Assembly (NCBI RefSeq): GCF_002902285.1
Contig: NZ_PPRU01000015.1
Location: forward strand, 100,137 to 164,136
Direction of reading: 5' to 3'
Source of the DNA: Staphylococcus simulans
GTDB lineage: Bacteria; Bacillota; Bacilli; Staphylococcales; Staphylococcaceae
Length of the DNA: 64,000 bases
The notes beneath the pieces are model-generated. The model saw nothing but the letters and a program-made list of their open reading frames with translations, was not told the origin of the DNA and ran no database searches. Every line of letters starts with the position of its first letter. The stretch's first letter is position 1. The position numbers and the translations under genes are program-made. This document shows, one piece after another, positions 57,206 through 64,000 of this stretch.

Positions 57206-58153
57206 ATGAGTATGTCCATATATTATCAAACTCATTCACATGGCTTCAAAACAGTAGAAGACAAGCGTGATATTCCGTCAGATGCGACGGTGATTTGGTT
57301 TGATTTGAATGAACCGACTGAACAAGAAAATAAATTTTTATTAGATAACTTTGATTTTAACCCATTAGAAGTTGATGATACTATACATGCTAATCCAAGG
57401 GCGAAGTATAAGAATTATGGAGATTATCAAAATATCGTGTTTCATCGACTTTCAGAACAAAATTATCAAGTTGAAGTCTTGAATATTTTCATTAAAAACA
57501 ATATCTTAATCACATATCATCATCAGCCGATTGATGAAATTGAAGCAGTTCACAAGCAAGTCACTGCTCATTTCGATAAAGATTTAGATTGTGATGATAT
57601 TGTTCTATATATCCTTGACCATATTGTGGATGAATATTTCAATCACGTGGAAAAGATATCAGATAAAGTGTTTATGTTTGAAGATGAACATGGAGGAGAA
57701 CGTACCAACAAGTATATGATGGATGATTTGTTTGATTTACGTTCTGATATTATCAAGATGAACCGAATCATTATGCCGATGAAAGAGTTGATTGATACGT
57801 TGCAATATTCGAGTGCTTTAGTGAGAGATGAAAGGCATAGAATGTATATTCAACATATTAAAGATCATATCGTCAAAGAAGAAAATATGTTGAGAACAGC
57901 ACAGGATATCACGAAAGAAATCAGAGACAATTTTGAATCATATACTACATATAGAATGAACCACGTCATGCAGATATTAACTATTGTTTCAATGATTTTC
58001 ATGCCATTAACATTGCTTGCGGGGATATACGGAATGAACTTTGAATATATGCCAGAATTGAAATGGCATTATGGTTACTTTATATGCCTAGGATTGATGG
58101 TACTAATTACGTTATGGTGCCTTTGGTTCTTCAAACGTAAAAATATGCTTTAG
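57206..58153 (+). CDS. second CorA-family divalent cation transporter
   Basis: The 315-residue CorA-like protein: long cytoplasmic domain, then two C-terminal helices (about 256-276 and 287-308) with the GMN motif in LAGIYGMNFEYMPEL. Start ATG 57206 after GGGGAGGG. It differs clearly from the CorA at 27 kb (different loop after GMN), so the two may serve different ions or conditions. Confidence 0.92.
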   Translation: MSMSIYYQTHSHGFKTVEDKRDIPSDATVIWFDLNEPTEQENKFLLDNFDFNPLEVDDTIHANPRAKYKNYGDYQNIVFHRLSEQNYQVEVLNIFIKNNILITYHHQPIDEIEAVHKQVTAHFDKDLDCDDIVLYILDHIVDEYFNHVEKISDKVFMFEDEHGGERTNKYMMDDLFDLRSDIIKMNRIIMPMKELIDTLQYSSALVRDERHRMYIQHIKDHIVKEENMLRTAQDITKEIRDNFESYTTYRMNHVMQILTIVSMIFMPLTLLAGIYGMNFEYMPELKWHYGYFICLGLMVLITLWCLWFFKRKNML

Positions 58154-58248
58154 CATGATTTGAAATGGGAGCATTAAAAACTGGAACGAATGTCAGTTGA
58201 TTGATACACTATCACTAATACATGAAAGAAAAGAAAGTAGGAAAGACA

Positions 58249-59286
58249 ATGAGCGACTCTAAAAGGGAACAACGAAAAGATGATCACGTAAAAATTGCGA
58301 TGGCACAAACTGATCCGAAACTAACTGATTTTGATCGTGTCAGATTTGTTCATCATTCTATTCCAAGCGTGGATGTAGAACAAGTAGATTTATCAGTCAA
58401 ATTACCAGACTTTGACTTAAGTTCACCCCTATACATTAATGCCATGACAGGCGGCAGTGAATGGACAAAACAAATCAACGAAAAGCTTGCGGTAGTTGCG
58501 AGAGAGACAGGGCTTGCAATTGCGGTAGGTTCAACACATGCTGCATTACGTAATCCAAAAACTGCAGATTCATTCAATATTGTAAGAGAAAAGAATCCAG
58601 AAGGTATTTTGTTTAGTAATGTCGGTGCAGATGTGCCTGCAGACTTAGCTAAGAAATCTGTAGAGATGTTGGATGCAAATGCACTGCAAGTACATGTCAA
58701 TGCACCACAAGAACTTGTAATGCCAGAAGGTAATCGTACATTTTCAAATTGGATGGAAAACTTGAGCTTAATTGTTCAAACCGTTGATGTACCTGTGATT
58801 GTGAAAGAGGTCGGTTTCGGTATGAGCAAAGAAACGATAGAAGCTCTATATGAAATCGGTGTACGTTATGTAGATGTCAGCGGCCGCGGCGGTACGAACT
58901 TTGTTAATATCGAAAATGAACGCCGTGATTTAAAAGATATGTCTTACCTTCAAAATTGGGGACAATCAACAGTCGAATCTTTATTAGAAAGCCAATCACT
59001 ACAAAATAAAATGACTGTATTTGCGAGCGGCGGTGTACGTAACCCGCTGGATGCTGTGAAATGTATTGCGCTAGGTGCGGATGCAGTAGGTATGTCTCGA
59101 CCTTTCTTAGAACAAGTTGAAAATAATGGGATTACACAAACTGTAGAATATGTAGAAGCGTTTCTTGAACAAATGAAACGAATTGCGACGATGTTGGATG
59201 CATCCAATATTCAAGATTTACAACAAACGTCAGTCATTTTTGATCAATATCTAAAAAATTGGATAGAACAACGTGGATTAAATTAG
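58249..59286 (+). CDS. fni: type 2 isopentenyl-diphosphate delta-isomerase Fni
   Basis: The 345-residue FMN enzyme interconverts IPP and DMAPP, the last shared step of the mevalonate route. Visible motifs: R-K-x-D-H start ([11 protein letters not shown]), [51 protein letters not shown] and [13 protein letters not shown] near the FMN phosphate. ATG 58249 is chosen since AGGA lies 6 nt before it; ATG 58222 has no ribosome site. It complements the upper pathway genes at 17-21 kb. Confidence 0.95.
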   Translation: MSDSKREQRKDDHVKIAMAQTDPKLTDFDRVRFVHHSIPSVDVEQVDLSVKLPDFDLSSPLYINAMTGGSEWTKQINEKLAVVARETGLAIAVGSTHAALRNPKTADSFNIVREKNPEGILFSNVGADVPADLAKKSVEMLDANALQVHVNAPQELVMPEGNRTFSNWMENLSLIVQTVDVPVIVKEVGFGMSKETIEALYEIGVRYVDVSGRGGTNFVNIENERRDLKDMSYLQNWGQSTVESLLESQSLQNKMTVFASGGVRNPLDAVKCIALGADAVGMSRPFLEQVENNGITQTVEYVEAFLEQMKRIATMLDASNIQDLQQTSVIFDQYLKNWIEQRGLN

Positions 59287-59324
59287 AAAATAGCACAAGA
59301 ATCATTGTATGAAAATATACAAAA

Positions 59325-59453
59325 ATAAGTGGAAATATAAGGAGAGCGGTTCAACTGGTAGAGGGTTGAACCGCTTTTTTAGTAACAAATTGGTTTTGGT
59401 ATAGGCAATCACGAAGAGCTGGACCTTTGAGTCCATAGGCTCTGGCAACGCTT
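59325..59453 (-). ncRNA. candidate small RNA, RsaI/RsaOG-like
   Basis: A promoter reads into an intergenic stretch with no frame of use. The predicted RNA starts near 59453 and forms a hairpin near its 5' end (AGAGC/GCTCT enclosing TGGAC/GTCCA). A single-stranded C/A/U-rich stretch follows, then the GC-rich stem shared with the fni terminator. The 3' end is set near a U-rich tract and is uncertain. Glucose-responsive RsaI of S. aureus is about 144 nt and CcpA-repressed, which fits, but the identity is inferred from control and layout, not from alignment. Confidence 0.5.
59345..59381 (+). terminator. terminator of fni
   Basis: AGCGGTTCAA pairs perfectly with TTGAACCGCT, followed by TTTTTT. 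The same stem lies near the 3' end of the minus-strand candidate RNA. Confidence 0.9.
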
Positions 59454-59488
59454 ACACTTATTATAGAACATTAATTTGCACAAAGCAA
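59443..59488 (-). promoter_or_regulatory. promoter of the candidate small RNA with overlapping cre site
   Basis: On the minus strand -35 TTGCTT (59483-59488), exactly 17 bp, -10 TATAAT (59460-59465). TGTAAGCGTTGCCA (59456-59443) matches 13 of 14 positions of TGWAANCGNTNWCA and covers the expected start, predicting CcpA repression in glucose. Confidence 0.68.
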
Positions 59489-59678
59489 TTAGATTCATAA
59501 AAAATGATGGATTGTACAAAATAAAATGATTGGTAAATAACAAAATTACAGATGAGTATTATTTAGTACCTATAAGAAACATTTTGACATAAATGTGTAT
59601 TGATTTATATCTATCTTTAGAAACTGAGCTGAATTTATAATAGGAGTATATTAATTCTCTGTCGAAGGGGGTCAGGGA

Positions 59679-60158
59679 GTGAGACCTAGTTATTCACAAT
59701 TCAAAGAAACCGTGCTGATAGAACCGACATCACCGGTTGTTGAACCATTTTTATACTATTATGATAAGAACCAACATCACATCTCAGGGCTACACATCAG
59801 TATAGAAGTTGAGTTAAATAATTGGAATGTTTCTCTCGAAAACAATATCAACACGAATATTATTACAGCCAGTCATACTTTTAAAGTTGATCGTGCTGAA
59901 AATAATGTGAAGTATCATTTGGTTGTCATAACACCCGAGACAAATACCGCTATGATAATAGACATCAATCAGGATTTGCGTATAGAGTTGAGTCGTTCAT
60001 CGACAAAATATATATACGACATAACCAACTATTTGATTAGTGGCGAGAATTATATATATACTGCTTATTTAAGCTGTCAACTGACTCATCATAATTTACA
60101 AAATTTCAAAATTGAACGTATTTTTAATGAATGCTTTATCTTAAAAACTTCTACGTGA
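59679..60158 (+). CDS. uncharacterised orphan protein
   Basis: I do not recognise this 159-residue protein. It starts at GTG 59679 with AAGGGGGT 6-7 nt upstream. No signal, membrane segment or enzyme motif is seen. The sequence alternates polar and hydrophobic residues (HISIEVELNNWNVSL, NNVKYHLVVITPETNT, NYIYTAYLSCQLT), suggesting a mostly beta fold; it is rich in Asn, Thr, Ile and Tyr. It is flanked by long non-coding stretches on both sides, unusual for this window, so it may be a species-specific or acquired gene. Confidence 0.6.
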   Translation: MRPSYSQFKETVLIEPTSPVVEPFLYYYDKNQHHISGLHISIEVELNNWNVSLENNINTNIITASHTFKVDRAENNVKYHLVVITPETNTAMIIDINQDLRIELSRSSTKYIYDITNYLISGENYIYTAYLSCQLTHHNLQNFKIERIFNECFILKTST

Positions 60159-60415
60159 TTTTGAGTGGTCGGACTGTTAAATAAACTATCATACAGTGCT
60201 TCAACTCTAAATTTTAAAATATGGACACTAACTTTTTTCAAAGAATGTTAACATATATACATGAATGATTACATCCAAAGTAATAAAGGATGAGTCTTGA
60301 CAGTTGTTTGTGTGTGACTCCAACATAAACAATGTGACAGATTAAATAAGCAAAATGATTTAGAAACTTAGGGTAGACTATTTACAGATTGTAATAGTTT
60401 TTGTGAATTGATGAG

Positions 60416-60453
60416 ATGTCCTTGTCTATGATATATAGATGAGGGCATTTTTG
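60416..60453 (+). terminator. hairpin with T run before nrdD
   Basis: A 14-bp stem (ATGTCCTTGTCTAT against ATAGATGAGGGCAT, three G-U pairs) with a 5-nt loop, followed by TTTTT. It lies 258 bp past the orphan gene and 107 bp before the NrdR boxes. It could end the orphan transcript or a small RNA. The remainder of 60159-60557 shows nothing else I can support. Confidence 0.6.
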
Positions 60454-60557
60454 CGTAGTTAGAAAAAGTTGGAAATAGAGTCGTCCTAAATACTCTATTC
60501 AAAATAAAGCCACAACATTTTGACATATCTGTTAAAAGTATGGCCATCCTCTTCTAA

Positions 60558-60605
60558 ATTCTATATATTGTGGTAATTTAGTATTTAGAACACAAGATAT
60601 AGTAG
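60558..60605 (+). promoter_or_regulatory. pair of NrdR boxes upstream of nrdDG
   Basis: ATTCTATATATTGTGG (60558-60573) and ACACAAGATATAGTAG (60590-60605) each fit most of the NrdR consensus acaCwAtATaTwgtgt. Their centres are 32 bp apart, three helical turns, the usual spacing for this dATP/ATP-sensing repressor. Box 2 ends just before the AAAAGGGG ribosome site. Confidence 0.75.
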
Positions 60606-60619
60606 AAAAGGGGAATTCT

Positions 60620-62467
60620 ATGTTGAAACTAGAAGAGAGCTTAAGTCGCTTAATTAATAAAGATCCGACAGTAGTTAATGAAAACGCGAATAAAGACAGT
60701 GAAACATTTACGACAATGCGTGACTTAACTGCAGGTGTCGTTTCAAAATCATATGCCTTAGAACACTTATTACCAAAACATGTGGCAGCAGCACATTTAA
60801 ATGGAGATATTCATTTCCATGATTTAGATTATCACCCATTCCAACCTCTAACAAACTGTTGCTTGATTGATATTAAAGGGATGTTGGAAAAAGGGTTTGA
60901 AATTGGTAATGCACAAGTAGAATCACCAAAGTCCATTCAAACTGCGACAGCTCAAATCGTTCAAATTATTGCGAACGTATCAAGCAGTCAATATGGTGGT
61001 TGTACAGTTGATCGTATTGATGAAGTATTAAGTCAATATGCAGAATGTAACGCCAGAAAACATCGCGAAATCGGAGAAAAGTTTGTATATCCTGAACAAT
61101 TGGATGATTATGTCCGTACGCAAACTGAAAAAGATATTAAAGATGCGATGCAAAGTTTAGAATATGAAATTAATACACTTTATACGTCTAATGGACAAAC
61201 ACCTTTCGTGACACTAGGTTTCGGCTTAGGCACAGATACATACAGCCGAATGATTCAAAAGGCAATCTTGAAAACTCGTATTCAAGGTTTAGGACATCAT
61301 CATGTGACTGCCATTTTCCCTAAATTGGTTTACTCCATTAAAAAAGGTGTCAATTTTGCGCCTGAAGATATCAACTATGATGTAAAACAGTTAGCTTTAG
61401 AATGTTCTACTAAACGTATGTATCCAGATATTTTGAACTATGATAAAACTGTTGAAATTTTAGGTGACTTCAAAGCGCCGATGGGTTGTCGTTCATTCTT
61501 ACCAGCATGGCAAAACGAAAAAGGTGAAAATGAAAACAGCGGTCGTTGTAATTTAGGTGTTGTTACTTTGAACTTACCGCGTATTGCGATTGAAACAGAA
61601 GGCGATCCAGCTGCATTCTGGAGATTACTTGATGAACGTATGACATTGATTCATGATGCATTAGTTTATCGCATTGAACGTATTCAATCTGTGATTCCAA
61701 ATAACGCACCAATCCTTTATAAAAGCGGTGCATTCCATAATCGCTTAAAAGAAGATGATAATGTGATGGAATTATTCAAACATAAACGCGCAACTATCTC
61801 AATGGGCTATATTGGTCTTTATGAAGCAGCAACTGTTTTTTATGGACCTAACTGGGAAACAAATCCAGAAGCGAAAACATTCACATTAGACATTTTAAGA
61901 CGCATGAAAGATTTCCAATATCAATGGACAGATGATTACGATATTTTCTTTAGCTTATACAGTACACCAAGTGAATCATTAACAGATCGATTCTGTCGTT
62001 TGGATACAGAACGTTTTGGATTAATCCCAAATATCACAGATAAAGGCTATTACCAAAACTCTTTCCATTACGATGTACGTAAAGCAGTGTCACCGTTTGA
62101 AAAATTGGATTTTGAAAAAGATTATCCTTTCTTAGCGAGCGGCGGTTATATTCATTATTGTGAGTATCCTAAATTGACACATAATACAAAGGCGCTAGAA
62201 GCGGTATGGGACTATTCATATGATAAAGTCAGTTATTTAGGTACGAATGCGCCGATAGACAAATGCTATGAATGTGGTTTTGAAGGGGACTTTAAAACAA
62301 CAGCACATGGCTATGAATGTCCACATTGCGGTAATCATGATCCTGATACAGTAGATGTGGTTAAAAGAACTTGCGGTTATCTTGGTAATCCTGTTCAAAG
62401 ACCAACGATTGAAGGGCGTCATAAAGAAATTGCTGCACGTGTGAAACATATGAAAGGAAACGAATAA
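60620..62467 (+). CDS. nrdD: anaerobic ribonucleoside-triphosphate reductase NrdD
   Basis: The 615-residue class III reductase makes dNTPs without oxygen using a glycyl radical. The radical Gly is in RTCGYLGNP near the C terminus; the zinc site is CYEC...CPHC (about residues 545-565). The N terminus has no clear ATP cone, only about 30 residues before the catalytic core. The core includes HFHDLDYHPFQPLTNCC. Operon with nrdG, 2 bp downstream. Together with nir/nar this equips the cell for anaerobic growth. Confidence 0.95.
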   Translation: MLKLEESLSRLINKDPTVVNENANKDSETFTTMRDLTAGVVSKSYALEHLLPKHVAAAHLNGDIHFHDLDYHPFQPLTNCCLIDIKGMLEKGFEIGNAQVESPKSIQTATAQIVQIIANVSSSQYGGCTVDRIDEVLSQYAECNARKHREIGEKFVYPEQLDDYVRTQTEKDIKDAMQSLEYEINTLYTSNGQTPFVTLGFGLGTDTYSRMIQKAILKTRIQGLGHHHVTAIFPKLVYSIKKGVNFAPEDINYDVKQLALECSTKRMYPDILNYDKTVEILGDFKAPMGCRSFLPAWQNEKGENENSGRCNLGVVTLNLPRIAIETEGDPAAFWRLLDERMTLIHDALVYRIERIQSVIPNNAPILYKSGAFHNRLKEDDNVMELFKHKRATISMGYIGLYEAATVFYGPNWETNPEAKTFTLDILRRMKDFQYQWTDDYDIFFSLYSTPSESLTDRFCRLDTERFGLIPNITDKGYYQNSFHYDVRKAVSPFEKLDFEKDYPFLASGGYIHYCEYPKLTHNTKALEAVWDYSYDKVSYLGTNAPIDKCYECGFEGDFKTTAHGYECPHCGNHDPDTVDVVKRTCGYLGNPVQRPTIEGRHKEIAARVKHMKGNE

Positions 62468-62469
62468 CG

Positions 62470-62997
62470 ATGTTATATGCACAAGTTGAAACTGGACAAG
62501 GTTATCTCGCAAAGATTGAAGAAGAATCGTTTGTGGATGGAGAAGGGGTCAGATGCAGTGTGTATGTATCAGGTTGTCCTTTTGCATGTGCCGGCTGTTA
62601 TAATGTCGCAGCACAAAAATTTAAATATGGCACACCTTTTACAGATGAAACGTTGACTCAAATCCTTGATGCTTGTGCACCAGATTATATTGCTGGGTTA
62701 AGCCTGTTAGGCGGCGAACCATTTTGTAATATAGACATTATCCAACCCTTGATTGAAGCATTCAGAGCACGTTTTGGTCATACTAAAACGATTTGGGTTT
62801 GGTCTGGTTTTATGTTTGAGAATTTAAAACATAATACAAAAGCACGTAAAGAACTTTTAAAACAAATTGATGTTTTAGTAGATGGACCTTTTGTCCAACA
62901 ACTTTATCAACCAGGCTTAGCATTCAAAGGTTCGCTGAATCAACGTGTCATCAATGTACCTTTATCTCTACAAACAAATACCATTATAGAAATATGA
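62470..62997 (+). CDS. nrdG: NrdG, activating enzyme of NrdD
   Basis: The 175-residue radical-SAM protein has the C-x3-C-x2-C cluster in SGCPFACAGCYN (about residue 38) and the SAM-binding GGEPF motif (about residue 80). It creates the glycyl radical on NrdD. Directly follows nrdD; ends at a strong terminator. Confidence 0.95.
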   Translation: MLYAQVETGQGYLAKIEEESFVDGEGVRCSVYVSGCPFACAGCYNVAAQKFKYGTPFTDETLTQILDACAPDYIAGLSLLGGEPFCNIDIIQPLIEAFRARFGHTKTIWVWSGFMFENLKHNTKARKELLKQIDVLVDGPFVQQLYQPGLAFKGSLNQRVINVPLSLQTNTIIEI

Positions 62998-63038
62998 AAA
63001 AAGTGGTCTCTCCTGAACATAAGGAGGACCACTTTTTT
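62997..63038. terminator. bidirectional terminator between nrdG and the glycosylase gene
   Basis: AAAAAAGTGGTC and GACCACTTTTTT pair perfectly, with an inner CTCC/GGAG helix. Confidence 0.92.
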
Positions 63039-63071
63039 CGTTTATCAATAACTATTAAATTTAGTATCCAT

Positions 63072-63686
63072 TTAAGATTTCCAAGTTTCTTGTGCGGGTT
63101 TCATCTCAGATTTCCGCATACGTGAAACGTAAGGGTTACCCTCTACAGTAAAGCGTAATGGTTTATGTGTCCATTCACCTTTATTAGGAATGCCGATACG
63201 TGGACTTTCAACAATGTCAACTGGATAACGACGTTGTTTTGTATCGATTTTTAGAGGGCCTTCATTTAATTTAAAACCATCTAAGGCCATTGTCATATTA
63301 AAGGCACGTGTCCATTTACCTGGACCATTTGTTAAGTCTATACCATCTTTGCCGTTACGATTTTCTTTCATTTGTTCAGTAATCGTTTCGGGTTCTAGTG
63401 CACGGATTAGTACCCCTTGGGCAGTACCTGCTGGTTGTGTCACAAAGTTGATTAATAGATGTGTATGCATGACATGTGCATAGATTGTACCGCCATCTTT
63501 ATACATGGATTGTACACGAGGTGTATTTCGTCCATTGTACGTATGAGCAGCTTGATCAACATCGCCTAAATAGGCTTCTGTTTCAACGATATAACCTGCA
63601 TACGTTTGTTCACCATCGTCGAATTGGACTTTAACTCCTAATAGATCACGTGCGATTTCCTCGGTTGTGCGATGAATAAAATCCAT
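63072..63686 (-). CDS. DNA-3-methyladenine glycosylase (AAG/MPG family)
   Basis: The 204-residue base-excision enzyme of the mammalian-type AAG fold. Hallmarks: [25 protein letters not shown] (catalytic Glu in VETEAY), [22 protein letters not shown], and [12 protein letters not shown]. It removes alkylated purines from DNA. The start is ATG 63686 ([10 protein letters not shown]) with GAGGAGG about 6 nt upstream; a second ATG lies five codons further upstream, over the ribosome site. Confidence 0.93.
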   Translation of the reverse strand: MDFIHRTTEEIARDLLGVKVQFDDGEQTYAGYIVETEAYLGDVDQAAHTYNGRNTPRVQSMYKDGGTIYAHVMHTHLLINFVTQPAGTAQGVLIRALEPETITEQMKENRNGKDGIDLTNGPGKWTRAFNMTMALDGFKLNEGPLKIDTKQRRYPVDIVESPRIGIPNKGEWTHKPLRFTVEGNPYVSRMRKSEMKPAQETWKS

Positions 63687-63820
63687 GACTTTCCTCCTCA
63701 TCTATTTAATACAGTACTTTCTATTTTACGCAAAGATGATAAGGAATAACAATATTTCGTTTGAAGAAGAAGTTTGTAGATATTGTAAAGTTCAGAAAAA
63801 CTATGCTAATTTTACAATAA

Positions 63821-63919
63821 GTCTGTTAAAATAAAAAAGAATAGTTTTAAATAACTATTACAGACCGTAGACAAACTACCGTTATAACTTGAAAAAGTGT
63901 AACGGTAGTTTATTTTTTT
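63821..63919 (+). ncRNA. candidate small RNA: two tandem hairpins in the last intergenic stretch
   Basis: Hairpin 1 is GTCTGT (63821-63826) with ACAGAC (63860-63865), capped by AATAGTT/AACTATT. Hairpin 2 is AAACTACCGTTA (63873-63884) with TAACGGTAGTTT (63900-63911), perfect, followed by ATTTTTTT, a good terminator. A TACAAT -10 (63813-63818) with a poor TTCAGA -35 could start it near 63825. It may instead be a leader or attenuator of a gene beyond the window. No gene is visible in 63687-64000. Confidence 0.4.
63913..63919 (+). terminator. T tract closing the second hairpin
   Basis: Seven T follow the perfect 12-bp stem of 63873-63911, giving a complete intrinsic terminator on the plus strand. 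Confidence 0.75.
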
Positions 63920-64000
63920 ATGAAATTTTCGAAAATATGTATAAAAATCTTTATAATAGAAGTCCTCACGGACTCTTATGTAAGCCACATAGATACTTTT

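Noticed and set aside
59390..59456. SAM or other known riboswitch in the fni-orphan gap, because of GGCTCTGGCAACG
   Set aside because: The conserved S-box core is not present, and the promoter with TATAAT reads on the other strand; a small RNA explains the stretch better.

Overview
The window is ordinary, gene-dense, AT-rich Firmicute chromosome and reads as Staphylococcus, most likely S. carnosus or a close relative such as S. condimenti or S. piscifermentans. The main support is the gene order nir-nar-nre-narT, first worked out in S. carnosus, and an NreB whose key residues (Cys59, 62, 74, 77 and His159) fall at the published S. carnosus positions. Much of the gene order (sarZ, gltT, lctP, mqo, hssRS-hrtAB, tcaRAB, fni, nrdDG) also recalls the corresponding S. 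aureus region. I see no tRNA, rRNA, insertion sequence, prophage or CRISPR array. Species assignment and comparisons with other genomes come from memory, not from a search.

Region 1 (1-15.5 kb) is a complete anaerobic nitrate/nitrite respiration module. It holds the tail of nirC, the nir operon (nirR-sirA-nirB-nirD-sirB: NADH nitrite reductase plus siroheme synthesis), narGHJI (membrane nitrate reductase), nreABC (nitrate and oxygen sensing) and narT (nitrate/nitrite transport). GGG-N4-CCC palindromes, the type of site bound by NreC, lie upstream of nirR, narG and narT. A Rex-like palindrome lies at nirR.

Region 2 (15.5-21 kb) holds an FtsW-like SEDS protein and the upper mevalonate pathway: mvaS divergent from a thiolase-mvaA pair. 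Region 3 (21-33 kb) is a run of small transcription units: a small heat-shock protein, SarZ, a nitroreductase, a DMT exporter, GltT, a LOG protein, a CorA transporter, a MarR regulator, a type-2 ferredoxin-NADP reductase, the glucose transporter GlcP under a CcpA site, and an oxidoreductase.

Region 4 (33-45 kb) is envelope and fermentation: a Gln/Asn/Lys-rich lipoprotein, a teichoic-acid-type glycerophosphotransferase, L-lactate permease under both a cre and a Rex site, a glycosyltransferase, malate:quinone oxidoreductase, and the haem-stress system hssRS-hrtAB with its HssR direct repeat. Region 5 (45-57 kb) is drug and envelope stress: tcaR-tcaA-tcaB, a TetR-regulated HlyD/DHA2 efflux pair, a large MMPL transporter, and a cluster of uncharacterised genes with a hot-dog thioesterase.

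Region 6 (57-64 kb) holds a second CorA, fni (type 2 IPP isomerase), a minus-strand candidate small RNA with a strong promoter and an overlapping cre site (RsaI/RsaOG-like), an orphan gene, nrdDG behind two NrdR boxes, a 3-methyladenine glycosylase, and a tandem-hairpin intergenic element. The less explained items are the narT leader, the nested inverted repeat before gltT, the TcaA without a zinc ribbon, the orphan at 59.7 kb and the two candidate small RNAs. I find no convincing wholly new multi-gene system.
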